Source: Acanthosepion lycidas (lineage: Eukaryota > Mollusca > Cephalopoda > Sepiida > Sepiidae). From it: a stretch of DNA of 64,000 nucleotides. How positions within the stretch are numbered: the stretch's first letter is position 1; each line of letters begins with the position of its first letter. A program made the translations under genes and the position numbers. The stretch is from NCBI GenBank assembly GCA_963932145.1, contig CAWVQA010000090.1, positions 7,501 to 71,500 of the forward strand, given 5' to 3'. The notes below the pieces were generated by a model. The model was not told where the DNA came from. It saw only the letters and a list, made by a program, of their open reading frames with translations, and did not search any database. Shown piece after piece: positions 1-11,319 of the stretch.

Positions 1-721
1 CACGAATGTTTGTATGTTGAATATGCCGAGATTCAGTTGTGCGTAGAGACGAAAAGAAAATCCTTTTCAACTCTTCATTTCTTACTTCATTGCTCTTCGT
101 AATTTGTCTGTTTTGTTATTTTATAAAGCAGAAAATTCTGTACAAAAGAACTCTTATCACAAATAGCCAATTTACGATCTAATATCTGCCCGAAATACTA
201 TCGGTTAATCATAGTCGTTTTTTTTATACATCTCATATTCGCCATTTAGTCCAATGGTATCGACGATGGTGTTTCCATTTCCTGACACCATACTAACTAC
301 ACATTTCCTAATGAAGCAATCGACTAATACAATATAGAGAAGTGTCGTGTCATATTTTATTTGTACGAATTCGAAAAGATGGGTCAGTTGGGAGACACAA
401 TCATGGTTGATACGAAAAAGGAAAGTTGATTCTCATTCAAATTTTTTTTAAAAACAATTTTTCGCCCCAAGCACGTATAAATTTCATGTTATTACAAAGA
501 TTATATATCAGATTTTTTTTTCTCCTGCGGAAGCAAAACATATAGTATATTTTATTAAAATTGGGTAACAGAAACACTTCACAAAAAATAAAAAAATAAA
601 TATTTTTTTTTTAGTGTTTGTCGTTTTTTCTTCTTTTTTAAGATTTCGGACTATATTTTCAACATGTTCACAGTCGATTTTATATTTTCTTAACTTTATA
701 AAAATGTAAAAATTAGGAAAA

Positions 722-784
<63 letters not shown>

Positions 785-1470
785 CACTAGTACGCATTAG
801 TCACGAGTTAAGTGTCACTCTTGTTTTTTCAGATCAGTTACACACAAATGACCTGAAAAAAAAAAAATACATGCACAAAACTTAAACCCAAAAAAAAACA
901 GAAGATTCACTGCAAAGTTCATTCATGAATTAATAAATGCTAAAAATACCAATGAATTCGAGTAATTCCCTAATTTTTCGTAAATTTTTAAAAACAGGGT
1001 ATAGTTTCTTTTTTCATGTCACGTGTCGAAATTTTGGAGGCACCGAGTTAATGACTGCAGGAGTATCCGAGCATGCTGTAACTGCTAATACATGATGAAA
1101 GTGACCTTTGCGGTGAAAGCTTAGTTGTCAGAGGTACGGACGGAACTTCATAATGTCAAGCAAGAGATACTTAAAGAGATAAACACTAGATGACTAATTG
1201 TCCCATATTTATAAAAATAGCTTCTTTAAGAATCATCTTTTTCAAGTTCGATGGAAGTTATGTGTAATGTTTTTCGTTGTTGTTTATATCGCCGTTGAGT
1301 TATATGTAATTTAAAATTGTTGATTTCAAGCAATAAGAAAAAAATAGTCCTAACTTTAGCTTGTGGTTTGCAAAACAAGATACTATTTTCATCGAAAATT
1401 GGTAATAATTTTAATAAAATAATATTTTATTTAATCTAATATATCTTCATAAAATAAAAGCCATCTAGCG
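1..1470. other. AT-rich intergenic DNA
   Basis: No open reading frame, RNA fold or recognisable element is supported here. It contains long A and T runs and a (TA)n microsatellite at about 722-779. Both strands were read. Confidence 0.6.
722..779. repeat. (TA)n microsatellite
   Basis: An uninterrupted alternating TA tract of nearly 60 bp, preceded by a short ATATATG variant. Similar tracts recur at 5138-5180, 12087-12122, 36983-37031 and 38640-38693. Confidence 0.95.
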
Positions 1471-1512
1471 CTCCTATTATATATTTAGACTAGTCTAAAT
1501 ATATAACAGGAG
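1471..1512. repeat. Near-perfect 42-bp palindrome
   Basis: The left arm CTCCTATTATATATTTAGAC is followed without a spacer by its reverse complement with one mismatch, centred on GACTAGTC. It would extrude as a cruciform or fold as a hairpin. It lies 13 bp before a LINE tail. No family was recognised; it could be a decayed palindromic MITE. Confidence 0.8.
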
Positions 1513-1524
1513 GATAAAATCTAA

Positions 1525-1978
1525 AGACGAATCTGCAATATTATTGGTCCTGACCTGGCATCTCGCCTTCAGTCACTTTCCCACCGTTGTAACGTAGTCT
1601 CCCTGTGCCTTTTCTATAAATACTTTCATGGTAATTGTTCTGATGAATTTTCCTCTATGGTACCTAGACTTTATGAATTTAAGCACAGTACTAGATTGCC
1701 GGCAATTTAATGATTTTACAGTTGATGGCTAGATGTAGCCGTAAGTTCTATGCTGATAGTTTCTTCCTCGCACTTCTCGTTTGCAGAATTCACTCCCGGT
1801 TTTTTTACTTCCCAGTCAATTTTGATCTTCTAAAGTTTAAATGCAATGTCAATCGTTATCTTTTGTCTTAATATTTGTTCTTTTAATTTTTTTTTTTTTT
1901 CATATTCTCTAACACTCAGTAACACCTTGCGTTTTAGTGGCTTTATTACCTTGGCTGGAGTGATATGATTGAAAAAAA
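1525..1978 (+). mobile_element. Jockey/CR1-group LINE, 3' end
   Basis: A 5'-truncated LINE. About 59 codons are open from 1525, beginning RRICNIIGPDLASRLQSL and continuing through LCLFYKYFHGNCSDE. This is the conserved C-terminal region after the reverse transcriptase of this LINE group. A degenerate form of the family's terminal domain follows (the NSLP...KCNVNRYL region). The 3' untranslated end has the window's recurrent signature: a cactcagtaacacc-like stretch, a GTGGCTTTATTACC core, then a GTGAT-type end and A-rich tail. The copy is dead beyond the first 60 codons. Confidence 0.75.
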
Positions 1979-2536
1979 TATTTTCAGTAATACTTTAAAT
2001 AAATTAAATTTTAGCAATAGCAATCATTTAAAATAATATTTATTTAATTACGATAAATAAAATTAAATTAACTGTTAATTTATTGAAATATTTCTTATTG
2101 AATATAAATTAAGAATTCCATTAGTTAAAATTTAATTTTTTTAAATATTTCTTTATGATTTTCAAGGTGTATAATGTAAATATTATTTCATTAAAATATC
2201 TATTTCAAATGAAAACATTACATTCTGTTTCGATGAATGTTTTTCGTACTAAAAGCTTACCTACAGCGTAAGATGGGTAAATTGTCGCCATTTTTATATT
2301 TTTAATTTCGCGTAGGCGCGTTGTTTGTTTTTGATCTTGTCGACTGTACAGCATAGCAAGGTCAGTTGGGCAACGTTTATGAGAAAAAGAGCACCATGAC
2401 GCAATTCACTCTGCCACAATTTTGGAAACGGCATGCTGTACTTTTACGGCATTCGCTCCTTTTTTGAAAGTTAGGCCTTCTATATGCTAAACATTCTCAG
2501 TTCTTCGATGTATTTAATATTTGAGCTATTTTTCAA
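1979..2536. other. AT-rich intergenic DNA
   Basis: Nothing recognisable. Long AT-rich stretches up to about 2250, then less biased unique-looking sequence adjoining the hAT fragment. Confidence 0.5.
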
Positions 2537-2758
2537 TTAATGTTGGTAAATGCAGAAGATCCTTATTCGTAGAAGAATTATGTGGAAAAATAGCAATAAA
2601 ATATTCACTGCTTTACTAGCTTTTGAAGGATATTCCTCTTGAATGAAAATCCCAAACTGATCAATGGGTCCATCTTTCTGCTTGATTCGTAAACCATGAT
2701 CAGCAGATTTAGTGACCAGCTCCTCTTCTGTTAACAATAAGCCAACGTCACCAACCAA
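2537..2758 (-). pseudogene. hAT transposase C-terminal fragment
   Basis: A 73-codon minus-strand frame contains DQFGIFIQEEYPSKASKA followed by VNILL. This resembles the C-terminal dimerisation region of hAT transposases of the ZBED5/SCAND3-like group, where a Trp/Phe-X-Phe-Ile-X-Glu-Glu-Tyr-Pro segment precedes an Ala-Leu-rich helix. The typical Tyr-Leu-Cys-Glu segment expected next is not readable, so the frame is probably shifted there. The zinc-finger and catalytic regions are absent. The family call rests on remembered pattern only. Confidence 0.55.
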
Positions 2759-3099
2759 TTAAAATATCAATGAATGGACTGAAAATACGATTGTATTGTT
2801 CAGTGTTCATAGATGGAAAATACTAACTCCTTCCAGAGTTGTTAAATTAGAGGGAATAAATCGTTTACATGGCGCTTTCAAACCAAAGGAAACAATTCCA
2901 AACAACCTCTATTAACATTACTTTCCCAAAAGCTGTATCTCGATGTTTATATCTTTTTTTTTTTTTTTTTTTTTTAAATAAAGATTTTTTTTTAATATAA
3001 AAAATAATTCACCAATCTATTAATTTGGGATGCGTAATAAGATTAATTTTAAATATACAAGATTTATTTTAAAAAAAGATCATTTATATTATGAAGTTG

Positions 3100-3950
3100 C
3101 CATTTTTTGTGTGTCGGACTTGCTACTAAGATAAGAGTAAATGGTTGTTTCATCTGCATAAATACCCATTTCGGAACGGATTATATCGGAGAGATCATTG
3201 CTGAAGGTCAGAAATGTAGGTCCAGAGAGAGCGTACCTACCCAACTGTCATTGCACGATTTGTTAGGAACAATTGGATTAAACCAAATATTCGCCCCGTG
3301 ACACCATAATCCTTGAGCTTGCCTAAAATGCCAGCATATCAAATCCTACCAAACGTTTTTGAGATATCTAAAGCCACAGTCCGAGCTTCGCCATTTTTAT
3401 CTAAAGCTTGATAAAATTCAGTGATGGCGTCGTCGTCAGACCTAGCCAAACCGCAGCCATATTGTTTGCCCGAAAGAAGGTCGTTCGAAGTAAGATGTTT
3501 AATTCGGCATTCAGTAGAGCATAGAGTATTTTGCCAAAAAAATAGGGCGATACTTTGAGGAATTAGGGGTTTTCAAGAGTTCTTAAAAACAGGAACTATA
3601 GAAGGGTACTTCCAACTAACTGGAAAGCAAAAACCTGTAAAGATTGGAAAGAAGAGGAGTCAGTTCAGCAGTACATTTCTTTAGAACGACTGCAGATATT
3701 CCGTCATATCCGTTTGCCATTTGGTGATCTAATTTAGAAATGATTCAGAAAGCCAATGACGGGGGTTTTTATTCGCATATCACGCAGTAGAACCTCCGTT
3801 CTAAGGAGTGAGATATCTCGTAGAGACACTCCAGATGAGTCGAGAGTAGAATTAGAAGATAACTTCCAAGCAAAGCACCGTCTTGTCTGGAATAGATGTT
3901 AAAACTTCAAACTGATTAACAAGCGGAGGAATTGAGGATTTACTATTGTT
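3100..3950 (-). pseudogene. Jockey-type LINE reverse transcriptase fragment
   Basis: Read on the minus strand, this region carries the fingers and palm start of a non-LTR reverse transcriptase in broken frames. It shows a KTPNSSKYRPI segment (RT1/2-like), a QTIWLRFG remnant, and the clear run FYQALDKNGEARTVALDISK, which is the family's segment ending in the first catalytic aspartate. After it comes a GRIFGLIQ...FLTNRAM segment typical of Jockey-clade RT. Several stops and frameshifts make it a pseudogene. The endonuclease, the YXDD motif and the 3' end are not present. The distance to the LINE tail at 1525 and its opposite orientation argue against one element. Confidence 0.75.
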
Positions 3951-4087
3951 CAGCACACTAGAAGAGCCGTCTGTAATCTCTGGCACCAAAATTGTGAGTG
4001 GCCATACGGTTTATTTACTTGCACCCCACCGAGTCAGGTTGTGACACAAGGTCAGTTTTTAACATGGGGACTCCAGTGTTTTCACTC

Positions 4088-4170
4088 GGGCCGCTGGTCT
4101 TAGCTGGTCCAAGCTGGTCAGAGCTAATCTAAGCTAGTCCTGGCTTGTCAGAGCCGGTCTGAGCTAAGCG
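4088..4170. repeat. Degenerate AGCTGGTC short tandem repeat
   Basis: About eight imperfect copies of an 8-10-bp AGCTGGTC/AGCTAGTC motif separated by a few bases. It is far more GC-rich than its surroundings. Confidence 0.6.
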
Positions 4171-5024
4171 CAGCCGTGATACCACCAGCAAGGATCAGGA
4201 TGTGTACGCCCCTCAAGTGAGCGGCCGACACCCCGAATCCTCATCGGCTACGATATCGCACCTGCGCAAAGTGGCCACACGGGGTCTTATCCTGTCAACA
4301 AATAGTAACTTTATGTCTTCGAGGACACGCTTACACTCCATACGAGAAATGACAAAAAGGCGCCTGCTGTATTTAGACCTGTCGCTCGGGCATAGCCGAA
4401 GAAGTGATTCATGTGGTTTAGCAGGCGAGTAAGAACCAAAGAGATTATCATTGCTTCACTTGCTATTTCCGTGCTGGAACGAAAACTTTGATGCCGGCTT
4501 TAATCCAAGAAGAGACCGCAGTGACACACTTATGAAGAGAATGATGAAAAATAGGATTCTAAGGGACATCACAAAACGGGTTACAATCAGTGCATTGATA
4601 TCAGAAAGATGTTCTGTTAATATGGGGTTCGTGACTGATGGGAAAGCGGAAAGAGAAATCTATAGACACTGCCGTCGGAGTTTCTAAGAGGACAGAGCAG
4701 AACACGAGTCCAGATTATTTGTAAGGAAGAGATCACGTAGAGAAGCGTGTCCATCAGAATTACTGGGCAAATGCACGAGGAAGTTTACTATTTGGGTGAG
4801 AGATTGAGAAATTCAAGGTTTAGATGCCGGTGATTAAGTTACCTGACATTGTGAGTATTGAAATTGCTGAATACAAAGGTATTTGTAAACGGGTGTAGAG
4901 AGAGAGAGAGAGAGGACCTTATCTAGACTATCAGAAATTCCACCTGGTACGCAACACTCACGAGAGAAAGGGGAACGATAAAAAGAAGAGATAGCTGACG
5001 GAGTGGAATAAATACATAGATCAA
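4171..5024. other. Unassigned intergenic DNA
   Basis: Two short plus-strand frames (76 and 78 codons) lie here, but they lack recognisable domains, splice signals or a continuing frame, and are not called as genes. A GA-rich tract sits at about 4897-4916. Confidence 0.5.
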
Positions 5025-5105
5025 GGCGTCTACCGTGGTTAAATGGTTAGTCGACTCGTCACCAACACCAGCTTGCCCGCGTAGAGAATACGAATCTGGC
5101 ATAAT
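5025..5105 (+). repeat. Possible tRNA-derived SINE head
   Basis: GTGGTTAAATGGTTAGTCGA resembles a pol III A box, and GAATACGAATCTGG about 45 bp downstream resembles a decayed B box. Cloverleaf stems are not convincing, so this is read as a SINE head, not a tRNA gene. Confidence 0.35.
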
Positions 5106-5132
5106 GTTTCACTACAGTAATTTGCTTAGTAA

Positions 5133-5137
<5 letters not shown>

Positions 5138-5180
<43 letters not shown>
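5138..5180. repeat. (AT)n microsatellite
   Basis: Alternating AT tract of about 42 bp. Confidence 0.9.
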
Positions 5181-5181
<1 letters not shown>

Positions 5182-5375
5182 GGCATTGTAGTTACAAAGA
5201 AATCATGGCAATTCCCAAATATTAAGAAAGAAAAGGAAACAGTGGAGAGCCATGATCGCCTGAACGGTCATGTAAATCGAGTTCGATTCTCAGATGGTAC
5301 CTCGATAGTCAAGCCTAAAGTAAAACTAAACTAAGTTTCATCAATAAGTAATAAATTAGAAACAAGATCATCAAT

Positions 5376-5675
5376 TTACAGTTGAATTAGCTAAGATTAA
5401 CCGTAAGTTCTATGCTAATAGTTTCTTCTCTCGCATTTCTCAATTGTGGAACACTCTTCAGACTCCATGCTGTCCAGCCAAATTTGATCTTCAAAATTTT
5501 GAATGAAATGTCAATCGTTATTTACTGTCTTCCAGATTACTCTTCTATTGTTCTCGCTCCTTAATAATGTTTGTTTTCTAATTCTTTCACACCCAGTAAC
5601 CCTTTGTGTCTTAGTGGCTTTATTACCTTATTTGGGGTGATTTCGACTAAAAAAAAAAAAAAAAAAAAAAAAAAA
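5376..5675 (+). mobile_element. Jockey/CR1-group LINE, 3' tail
   Basis: It shares with 1525-1978 and 62557-63148 the segments CGTAAGTTCTATGCTAATAG, a TTTCTTCTCTCGCA-like stretch, TTTGATCTTC and AATGTCAATCGTTAT, and the 3' signature with GTGTCTTAGTGGC and GGGGTGATTT ending in a 25-bp A tract. Only the last 300 bp of the element are present, as expected from 5'-truncated target-primed insertion. Confidence 0.75.
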
Positions 5676-5784
5676 TTCTTTAAATAAAATATACATAAAC
5701 GTATACAGTCGGTCTGTGGAAAAAAAAAATCACAGCTTTTTTATTGAAAAGGACGTTGAGAAATTTTACAGACACAAAGAGAAC

Positions 5785-5865
5785 AACATGGGACAGAAAA
5801 TCGTGGAGAGCCATGATCGCCCTGAAGAGGCACGGCACATAAGAGAAGTACTGTCATAAAAATTA
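5785..5865 (+). repeat. RTE-type LINE 3'-terminal segment
   Basis: Contains the GTGGAGAGCCATGATCGCC block followed by CCTGAAGAGGCACGGCACAT and AAGAGAAGTA. The same block ends other RTE copies in the window (minus strand at 41765, 42929 and 58316; plus strand at 47840, 53390 and 53970). Confidence 0.55.
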
Positions 5866-6412
5866 GATTTTAACTAATTTCAGTTGTTTTTATTTTTTCT
5901 AATATATCTATCTTATTTTTAAGGGTTATGGACAGCGATGATGAAATGTATAGCCACGGCGTTCTAAGGTTCATGGCCGGCGATGATGAAATTCTTACAG
6001 TCACGGCGCTATAAAGAGGGCTGGCTTTAGACCTTTTATATTCTACTGGAACTGAAAATTAAACGGAGACTATCTTCATGATATCAAATTATGACAATTC
6101 TATTGAGCGGATAAGGGATCTGGCAAGACAACATTTAACTCGACAGAGTCACTGCAATAGTATTATAGTTTCCTTTTTCCCTTCTAAACAATTACCCAGG
6201 ATCAATCCATTCATGATAATAAGGAGGGTCCTACCACAACATTATTTGTCTAAAATCATTACTGCCTTTAATTTTCAAAATAAACCAGAAAACTTAGTTT
6301 TTCAAAAACATTTAGTTTCTAAAACTTAAATTCATATGCAGAAAAAATAAGTACAAGCGAAAAGATCGAAAGCGTGTAGTTTAATTAAAATTTAAAATAA
6401 ATCACAATGCGA
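5866..6412. other. Unassigned intergenic DNA
   Basis: A 26-bp motif ending GGCGATGATGAAAT occurs twice in imperfect form near 5930 and 5975. An 83-codon plus-strand frame at 6078-6329 has no recognisable domain and A-rich codon use typical of background. No gene is supported. Confidence 0.45.
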
Positions 6413-6705
6413 TAATGGAGGCACGGTGGAGTAATGGATTCAGGAAACCGGAGTGCCGAGTTCGAATTCTAGTCCAGTTCATTACATTTATTAGGTTGGT
6501 GCAAAAATAATGACGTAATTATGTCGTTTTTGACGTTAAAAATACGTCAAAAAACGACATTATTACGTCATTATTTTTGCACCAACCTAATATTTACGTG
6601 CTAATATCCTTGGGAAGGGTATAAATCCATCTCTTTTTCTTCCGAGTAAATAGCAGACGGAGCCCAGGAAACACCACCACTACGGTAGTACATGCAGTGG
6701 CGGAT

Positions 6706-6740
<35 letters not shown>
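6413..6740 (+). mobile_element. tRNA-derived SINE, interrupted by a MITE
   Basis: The head shows GGTGGAGTAATGGATTCAGG (A box) and GAGTTCGAATTCT (B box). A body follows with TTACGTGCTAATATCCTTGG, GGGTATAAATCCA and GAGTAAATAGCAG, ending in an A tract. The same body occurs at 55770-55925, and a scrap of it at 12551-12592. A palindromic MITE (6491-6590) sits in the middle; the sequence either side of it is continuous in the 55.8-kb copy, which proves the insertion. Confidence 0.7.
6491..6590. mobile_element. Mariner-type palindromic MITE, TA target site
   Basis: Perfect or near-perfect terminal inverted repeats TTAGGTTGGTGCAAAAATAA / reverse complement, flanked by TA on both sides. The interior is almost fully palindromic (TGACGT blocks), leaving a very small loop. 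The ends match the mariner-derived MADE1-like type known from many animals. Length is 100 bp with no coding capacity. Related copies lie at 10079-10139 and 59720-59799. Confidence 0.85.
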
Positions 6741-6743
<3 letters not shown>

Positions 6744-6837
6744 TGAGGAAAAAAAAGTAAAAAAATATATATAAACGCAAGAATCTTATTAAACTTTTAT
6801 ATAAAAACGAAACGTTTGTAAAATATAATTTCATGTA

Positions 6838-7150
6838 TTTGTGAATAAGTCCTAGTTTTCAGTAAAATTCGACAATTATTGGATGTTCCAAGAATTTCTA
6901 AATCAAATTGCTTTTCATCGCAAAAAGACATTCAAATTTCCCATAGCAATTTATGTTCACTCGCTGACGCAAGAAAAACAAAAAATAATTTAAGCAAAAT
7001 TCATAAACTCCTAAAAAGGATTTAAAAAAAATAAAATTTACTAATCAAAAAATCCCTTGACCTTCTCTCTTAGTAAAAACAAACAATGTGACGATAAATC
7101 TTTGTATTTATGTTTGAAGCATTTTTCATCAGGTATATACTCATTTCTTA
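6838..7150 (+). mobile_element. Diverged right half of the hAT-like element
   Basis: It aligns by eye with 38280-38615 and more loosely with 35040-35290. Shared blocks include TCAGTAAAATTCGACAATTA/TTTCATTAAAATCCAACAAT, AATTTCTAAATCA and GACGCAAGAAAAACA, a string of spaced matches in the same order. No terminal inverted repeat is left, so the copy is old and 5'-truncated. Confidence 0.6.
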
Positions 7151-8399
7151 GTGATTCTCTGGATTATGTAACGCCCTTTGAACAGAACGCCATTCCAAAA
7201 AAGTAGGTAAAGATGGCAAAACCCAACTTTTAAACGAAACCAATGTTCTTTCTTTTAATGAAAACAATTATAAACTTCCTAGGAAGTCTTTCGTTAGGGT
7301 ATAGAGTGTATTAAAAATAAAAATAGTGAAATAAACCGATGTCTGGATAGTAATGGACTTTTATTTTAAATGTCTTTTTCATCCAACCGTTGTAAGTGCG
7401 TGCACGCGCATGCGCGTTATAAAACTTAGATAAGTAGTGGCAATTTTTCATTCCGACCTCACATGCGTGAAAAAATGACCCATTTTTTTCTTTTTTAAAA
7501 AAAAAAAAATTATAACAGAATATTTGTCATATCTATTTTTAGTATTTTGGTTCATTACAATCAGAATTCACTCTAATTAAATTTATATATATATATATAC
7601 ACACACACACGAGAGAGAGACCAATCTTAGGAGAAAGAAGTATGACAAAGTGGAAAAAGTTTTCCTATGACGCGTTTCGTCTTTGAGAGATCATAGGACT
7701 AAGTTTAAAGAAAAACAATATCGTTGGTAGAATCAACGGACGATTTGCCAAAAGATTTAAATATCTTTAAGATCTCGGATATGGACACCAATAAGAAGAG
7801 AAAAAAAAAAAAAAAAAAAAAACTAATGGTAGACACCTACCTACACAGTGTAGGTGTAAAAAGTAAAGTGGTCGACACCAAGATTACCTAAACACCTTAA
7901 ATACCTTTTTTAAGGGTAAATTTTCGTTTTAAAAAATAATCCTAAAAACTAATCCGTATTAAAAGAATAATTCAGTTCCGTGTGGAAATAAAAAGTTGTT
8001 TAAACGTTTTTAAAATATTTGCGCGTCCACTGAACGAATCGTCATTACAGAGAAGCATTTTTAAGCAACGAATTTTAAAATCTTTTTAACATTTTAATAT
8101 TTGTCCCAGAGATTTGTTTCGAATGCGGTTAGTAAATTTAAGGATTAACTGGATTTTGCAAGCATACTGCATAATCTTTGCTTAAAAGAATAAAAATAAC
8201 GTCTATTTAAGCATAACGCCTAACCAAATGACATCATAAGTCATAACTAATTTTCTTATGCAACCCCTCTCTTAAAAAGAAGGCGACAATTTTTTTTTTT
8301 TTAAATAAAGAAATACCAGCAGTGCAATTATCAAGTAATTGGTATTTAATTTATATTTATGGATAAATTATCTTTAACTTTATAACCATTTTTTTTTTT
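7151..8399. other. Unassigned AT-rich DNA
   Basis: Holds an alternating purine-pyrimidine GC tract at 7396-7417, a compound AT/AC/GA microsatellite at about 7580-7618, and an A tract at 7802-7822. No gene or named element seen. Confidence 0.5.
7396..7417. other. Z-DNA-prone alternating tract
   Basis: Twenty-two bases of strict purine-pyrimidine alternation (GTGCGTGCACGCGCATGCGC and two more), the only GC-rich alternating tract in this AT-rich neighbourhood. Confidence 0.6.
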
Positions 8400-8820
8400 A
8401 AATTATCTACGATTCTCTATTCTTATACATTTTTAGTTTTGTTTTGACTTTTGAGTAAATGATACTTTTTGAGTCTACATTGCTTTTATTTTATTTTTTC
8501 TCACCTGCTTGATTGCTTTAGCCTTTACAGTGTAACCCGGATATAAGAGAGTTGTCGGGACCGGAGAAGTCTCTTATATACGGGTTTGGTCTATACAGAC
8601 TAATTTGGGACCAGAGAAAGTCTATCTTATATCCGGGTTACACTGTATTTGATTTCATTATTTCTAGTAAGATTAGAGTCGAATCTTCTGTATGTTCACA
8701 CATGATATTGTATGCATATACTTTTTTTTTTTACTGAAATAACATCAAGGAATATCCTTTATAGAGCTGAAAAAAAAAAAAAAAAATTCGCGAACTTCCA
8801 AATTAAAAAGTACACACAAG
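8400..8820 (+). mobile_element. Interspersed repeat, inverted partner of 30165-30880
   Basis: Blocks such as ACGATTCTCTATTCTTA, TTTTAGTTTTGTTTT, CACCTGCTTGAT, TCTGTATGTTCACAC and CGAACTTCCAAATTAAAAAG recur in reverse order and orientation at 30165-30880. The copies differ internally: this one carries a Tigger-type MITE (8528-8645), the other has about 370 bp of extra sequence. No coding capacity; family unknown. Confidence 0.7.
8528..8645. mobile_element. Tigger/pogo-type MITE, TA target site
   Basis: Terminal inverted repeats CAGTGTAACCCGGATATAAG at both ends, flanked by TA. The GGGACCGGAGAA and TTTGGGACCAGAGAAA interior is shared with 44573-44721 and 48265-48418. CAGTG...ACC ends and TA duplications are typical of pogo/Tigger-derived elements. 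It is 118 bp and non-coding. Confidence 0.8.
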
Positions 8821-10078
8821 ATATCGAAAAGGAGGGTGAAAAATACACCGAGAAAAATATTTTCACATAGCTTCCTAATAAAGTAGTCAATTCAGTATAC
8901 AATTAATTCCTTAATGAATTATTAGTATTAAAAAAAATTCGTTTGAATTGGATATAATTCCCTGATTTGGGCTATATTTCTTTTAAACAGTGGGTAGCGA
9001 CTGTTTCCTTTTATTTCGAGGAGAAAAAAAAGCGTATCCACTTTTTTGTGTGTGTGTGTGTGGGGGGTGCCTACTTAAATACACACTTCACAAGACCCAA
9101 GCAAACAAAAAAAAAAAAAAAAAAAAAAAAAAAATTACGTAAATAAATATTTTAGGACTTTGCAAATCAAAGCAGAAAAGTATGGAATAGGAAGGCGACA
9201 GTCGTGCCCAATATTATTGCAGCACTTGGAACAGTTAGGTTTGTAAAAAATTTAGAAAAAAAAAAAAAAAAAAAAAAAAAAAACAAACAAACTCTGAAGG
9301 CGACTTTTATTTAAACGGCAATAGATTGAGATGAGATGTCATCATAAATCTCACGAGGACGGCCAACTTACTACTCTACTCAGCTACTCTGGGATAAAAT
9401 GTAAAACACCGAATGATTTGATGATGATGCTTTACCTTTGCTTTGTTTCGTACGAGTTGACCCCAAGTCTCAACCAAAGACTCCAAGATACAAATTTATT
9501 TTTATGAGAAGATGCAAAAACAGATGGGAGCCATGCATGAGAGAAAATAATATCCTCCCACCCTCCAAAAAACGATGTTCGCTGCATAGGGAGAAATCTC
9601 TACGAAAGATGTGAGACGTAGTAGTAGTAGTATTTAATTTATATTATTGTTATTTTTAGTAGTAGTTTAAGTTTTCTTTCTTTGATTCTTCCTACAAACC
9701 TTTAAAGTTTTTTGTAGCTGTGACTGGAGGTAAGTTTTACTTTTGTCTCAAAGTTAGATCGGATTACAATTAAATTCCGAGAGTATGCTACAAGACAACT
9801 TTTACAAGTGATACTCAGGGTAGCGTAATCTTTTGTCACTCACATAAAGTGAGACATTTTTCTACTAACTATTATCAATATGATTAAAAAAAAAATTAAA
9901 AAAATAATTATAGACACCCCCACCTCCGTTAAATCAGAAAGAAAATTTGTCATTAAATTTTGTAAAGCACCAATTCGCAATTTTTTTCTCTTTTAGTTTT
10001 TTGTGAATTATCTTTAAGGTTTCAGGACAGAGTCTAGATTTTCTGATTTCATCATGTGAAAGGAAAAGTTTCTGAAAT
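8821..10078. other. Unassigned intergenic DNA
   Basis: Long A runs at 9105-9133 and 9255-9282, a (GT)n at about 9048-9062, and a TAGTAGTAG run near 9620. No gene or element was recognised on either strand. Confidence 0.5.
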
Positions 10079-10139
10079 TTAGGTTGGTGCAAAAATAATG
10101 ACGTTTTTTTGACGTTAAAAAATGTCATTTTTGCACCAT
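10079..10139. mobile_element. Decayed mariner-type MITE
   Basis: Starts TTAGGTTGGTGCAAAAATAA and ends with an imperfect complement (TTTTTGCACCATCCCC). It is the same family as 6491-6590 with a shortened centre and a damaged right end. Confidence 0.7.
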
Positions 10140-11319
10140 CCCCAGGGATTTCTTTTTAAAACCATGCAAAAAATAAATTGTCATTTTCAAATCACCCTCC
10201 AATTTTAAAGATTTCTCGATGTATCGAAATTTATTATTATTATTAATAATTAACTCCCCCAAATATTTTACACGGCTTTCTAAAATAACGATTCCCAAAA
10301 TAATGCATTCATTTATAAATAAATTTTGAAAATTTTATTTTAATCGGATATATAGCGTAATCTTTTGTCACTCACAGTTTTTTTTTTTTTTAAAAAACAG
10401 TAGGTAACATTTTTTTTGCTTTCATTTCGAAAAAAAAAAAAAAAAAAAAAAAGAAGAAATGGATCCATTCTGGCGGTAGCTAAAGAACCCAAATAATGAT
10501 AATAAAAACAACAACATTAGTAAAGAAAGAAGGACTGTAGCAACAAGATGATAGCTAGCAATAATCATTTTAATTTTTCCACTGATTCATAGTGAATTCC
10601 AATAGAGACTAGAGAGGGAACAGTCAAAACATGAAAATATTGTTTCATCCTAAGGGATAAAAGAATTACGAACAGAAAATGTATTGTTATAATTAAATTT
10701 GTTTAAAAAACAAACAAATCGTAAACACTTACATGATAAAACCACAACTGCCAAAAAAATCACTGATTTCATTTTTAACTTTTTTTTTTCTTCAAATAGT
10801 CAGAACAGTTTTTGTATTGGCTTCGGTAGACTTGCTGGGAGCAAATTGTTGACTTGACTGATGCTGCTGTTTATTATAGGACATACCTCCTCCTATTCCC
10901 TTTTCTGAGAAGCATTTCAATCGTACTTACTGTGTATAAGCCATACAAAGCAAAATGCGACTTGGTCATTCACAAGCCCTAGACTGGGAGAAAATCTTTC
11001 CGAAAATGAAATGCGAAGTGGAGATGATCTGACAAAATTTAAAATTAAGTTACTGAAATATATTTATTTTCTCTTCATCTAACCTAAAACTGAGGTGATT
11101 GATTTTTCAATAGAATTTAAATGATTAATTAAATACTCAATTTCAAGCTAAACATTTTAATGAATAGTATCTTAATGGTAAGACAAGTGGTTTGACAATT
11201 TGAGATTGCGTGTTTGTGGGATGTGGAATAGCATTTCCCACCAAAAAATGGAGAAATTAACCCATTTTCAGTGAACAGATTTAAAATACAACACACTCCA
11301 ATGACTATATTTTATATAT
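10140..11319. other. Unassigned AT-rich DNA
   Basis: Nothing coding is seen. A weak tRNA-like stretch lies at about 11165-11225 (CTTAATGGTAAGACAAGTGG then a degraded B box), too poor to call. Confidence 0.45.

Noticed and set aside
4202-4687. Two adjacent 76-78-codon plus-strand frames as a small gene
   Set aside because: No domain, no shared frame, no splice or promoter evidence; composition similar to background.
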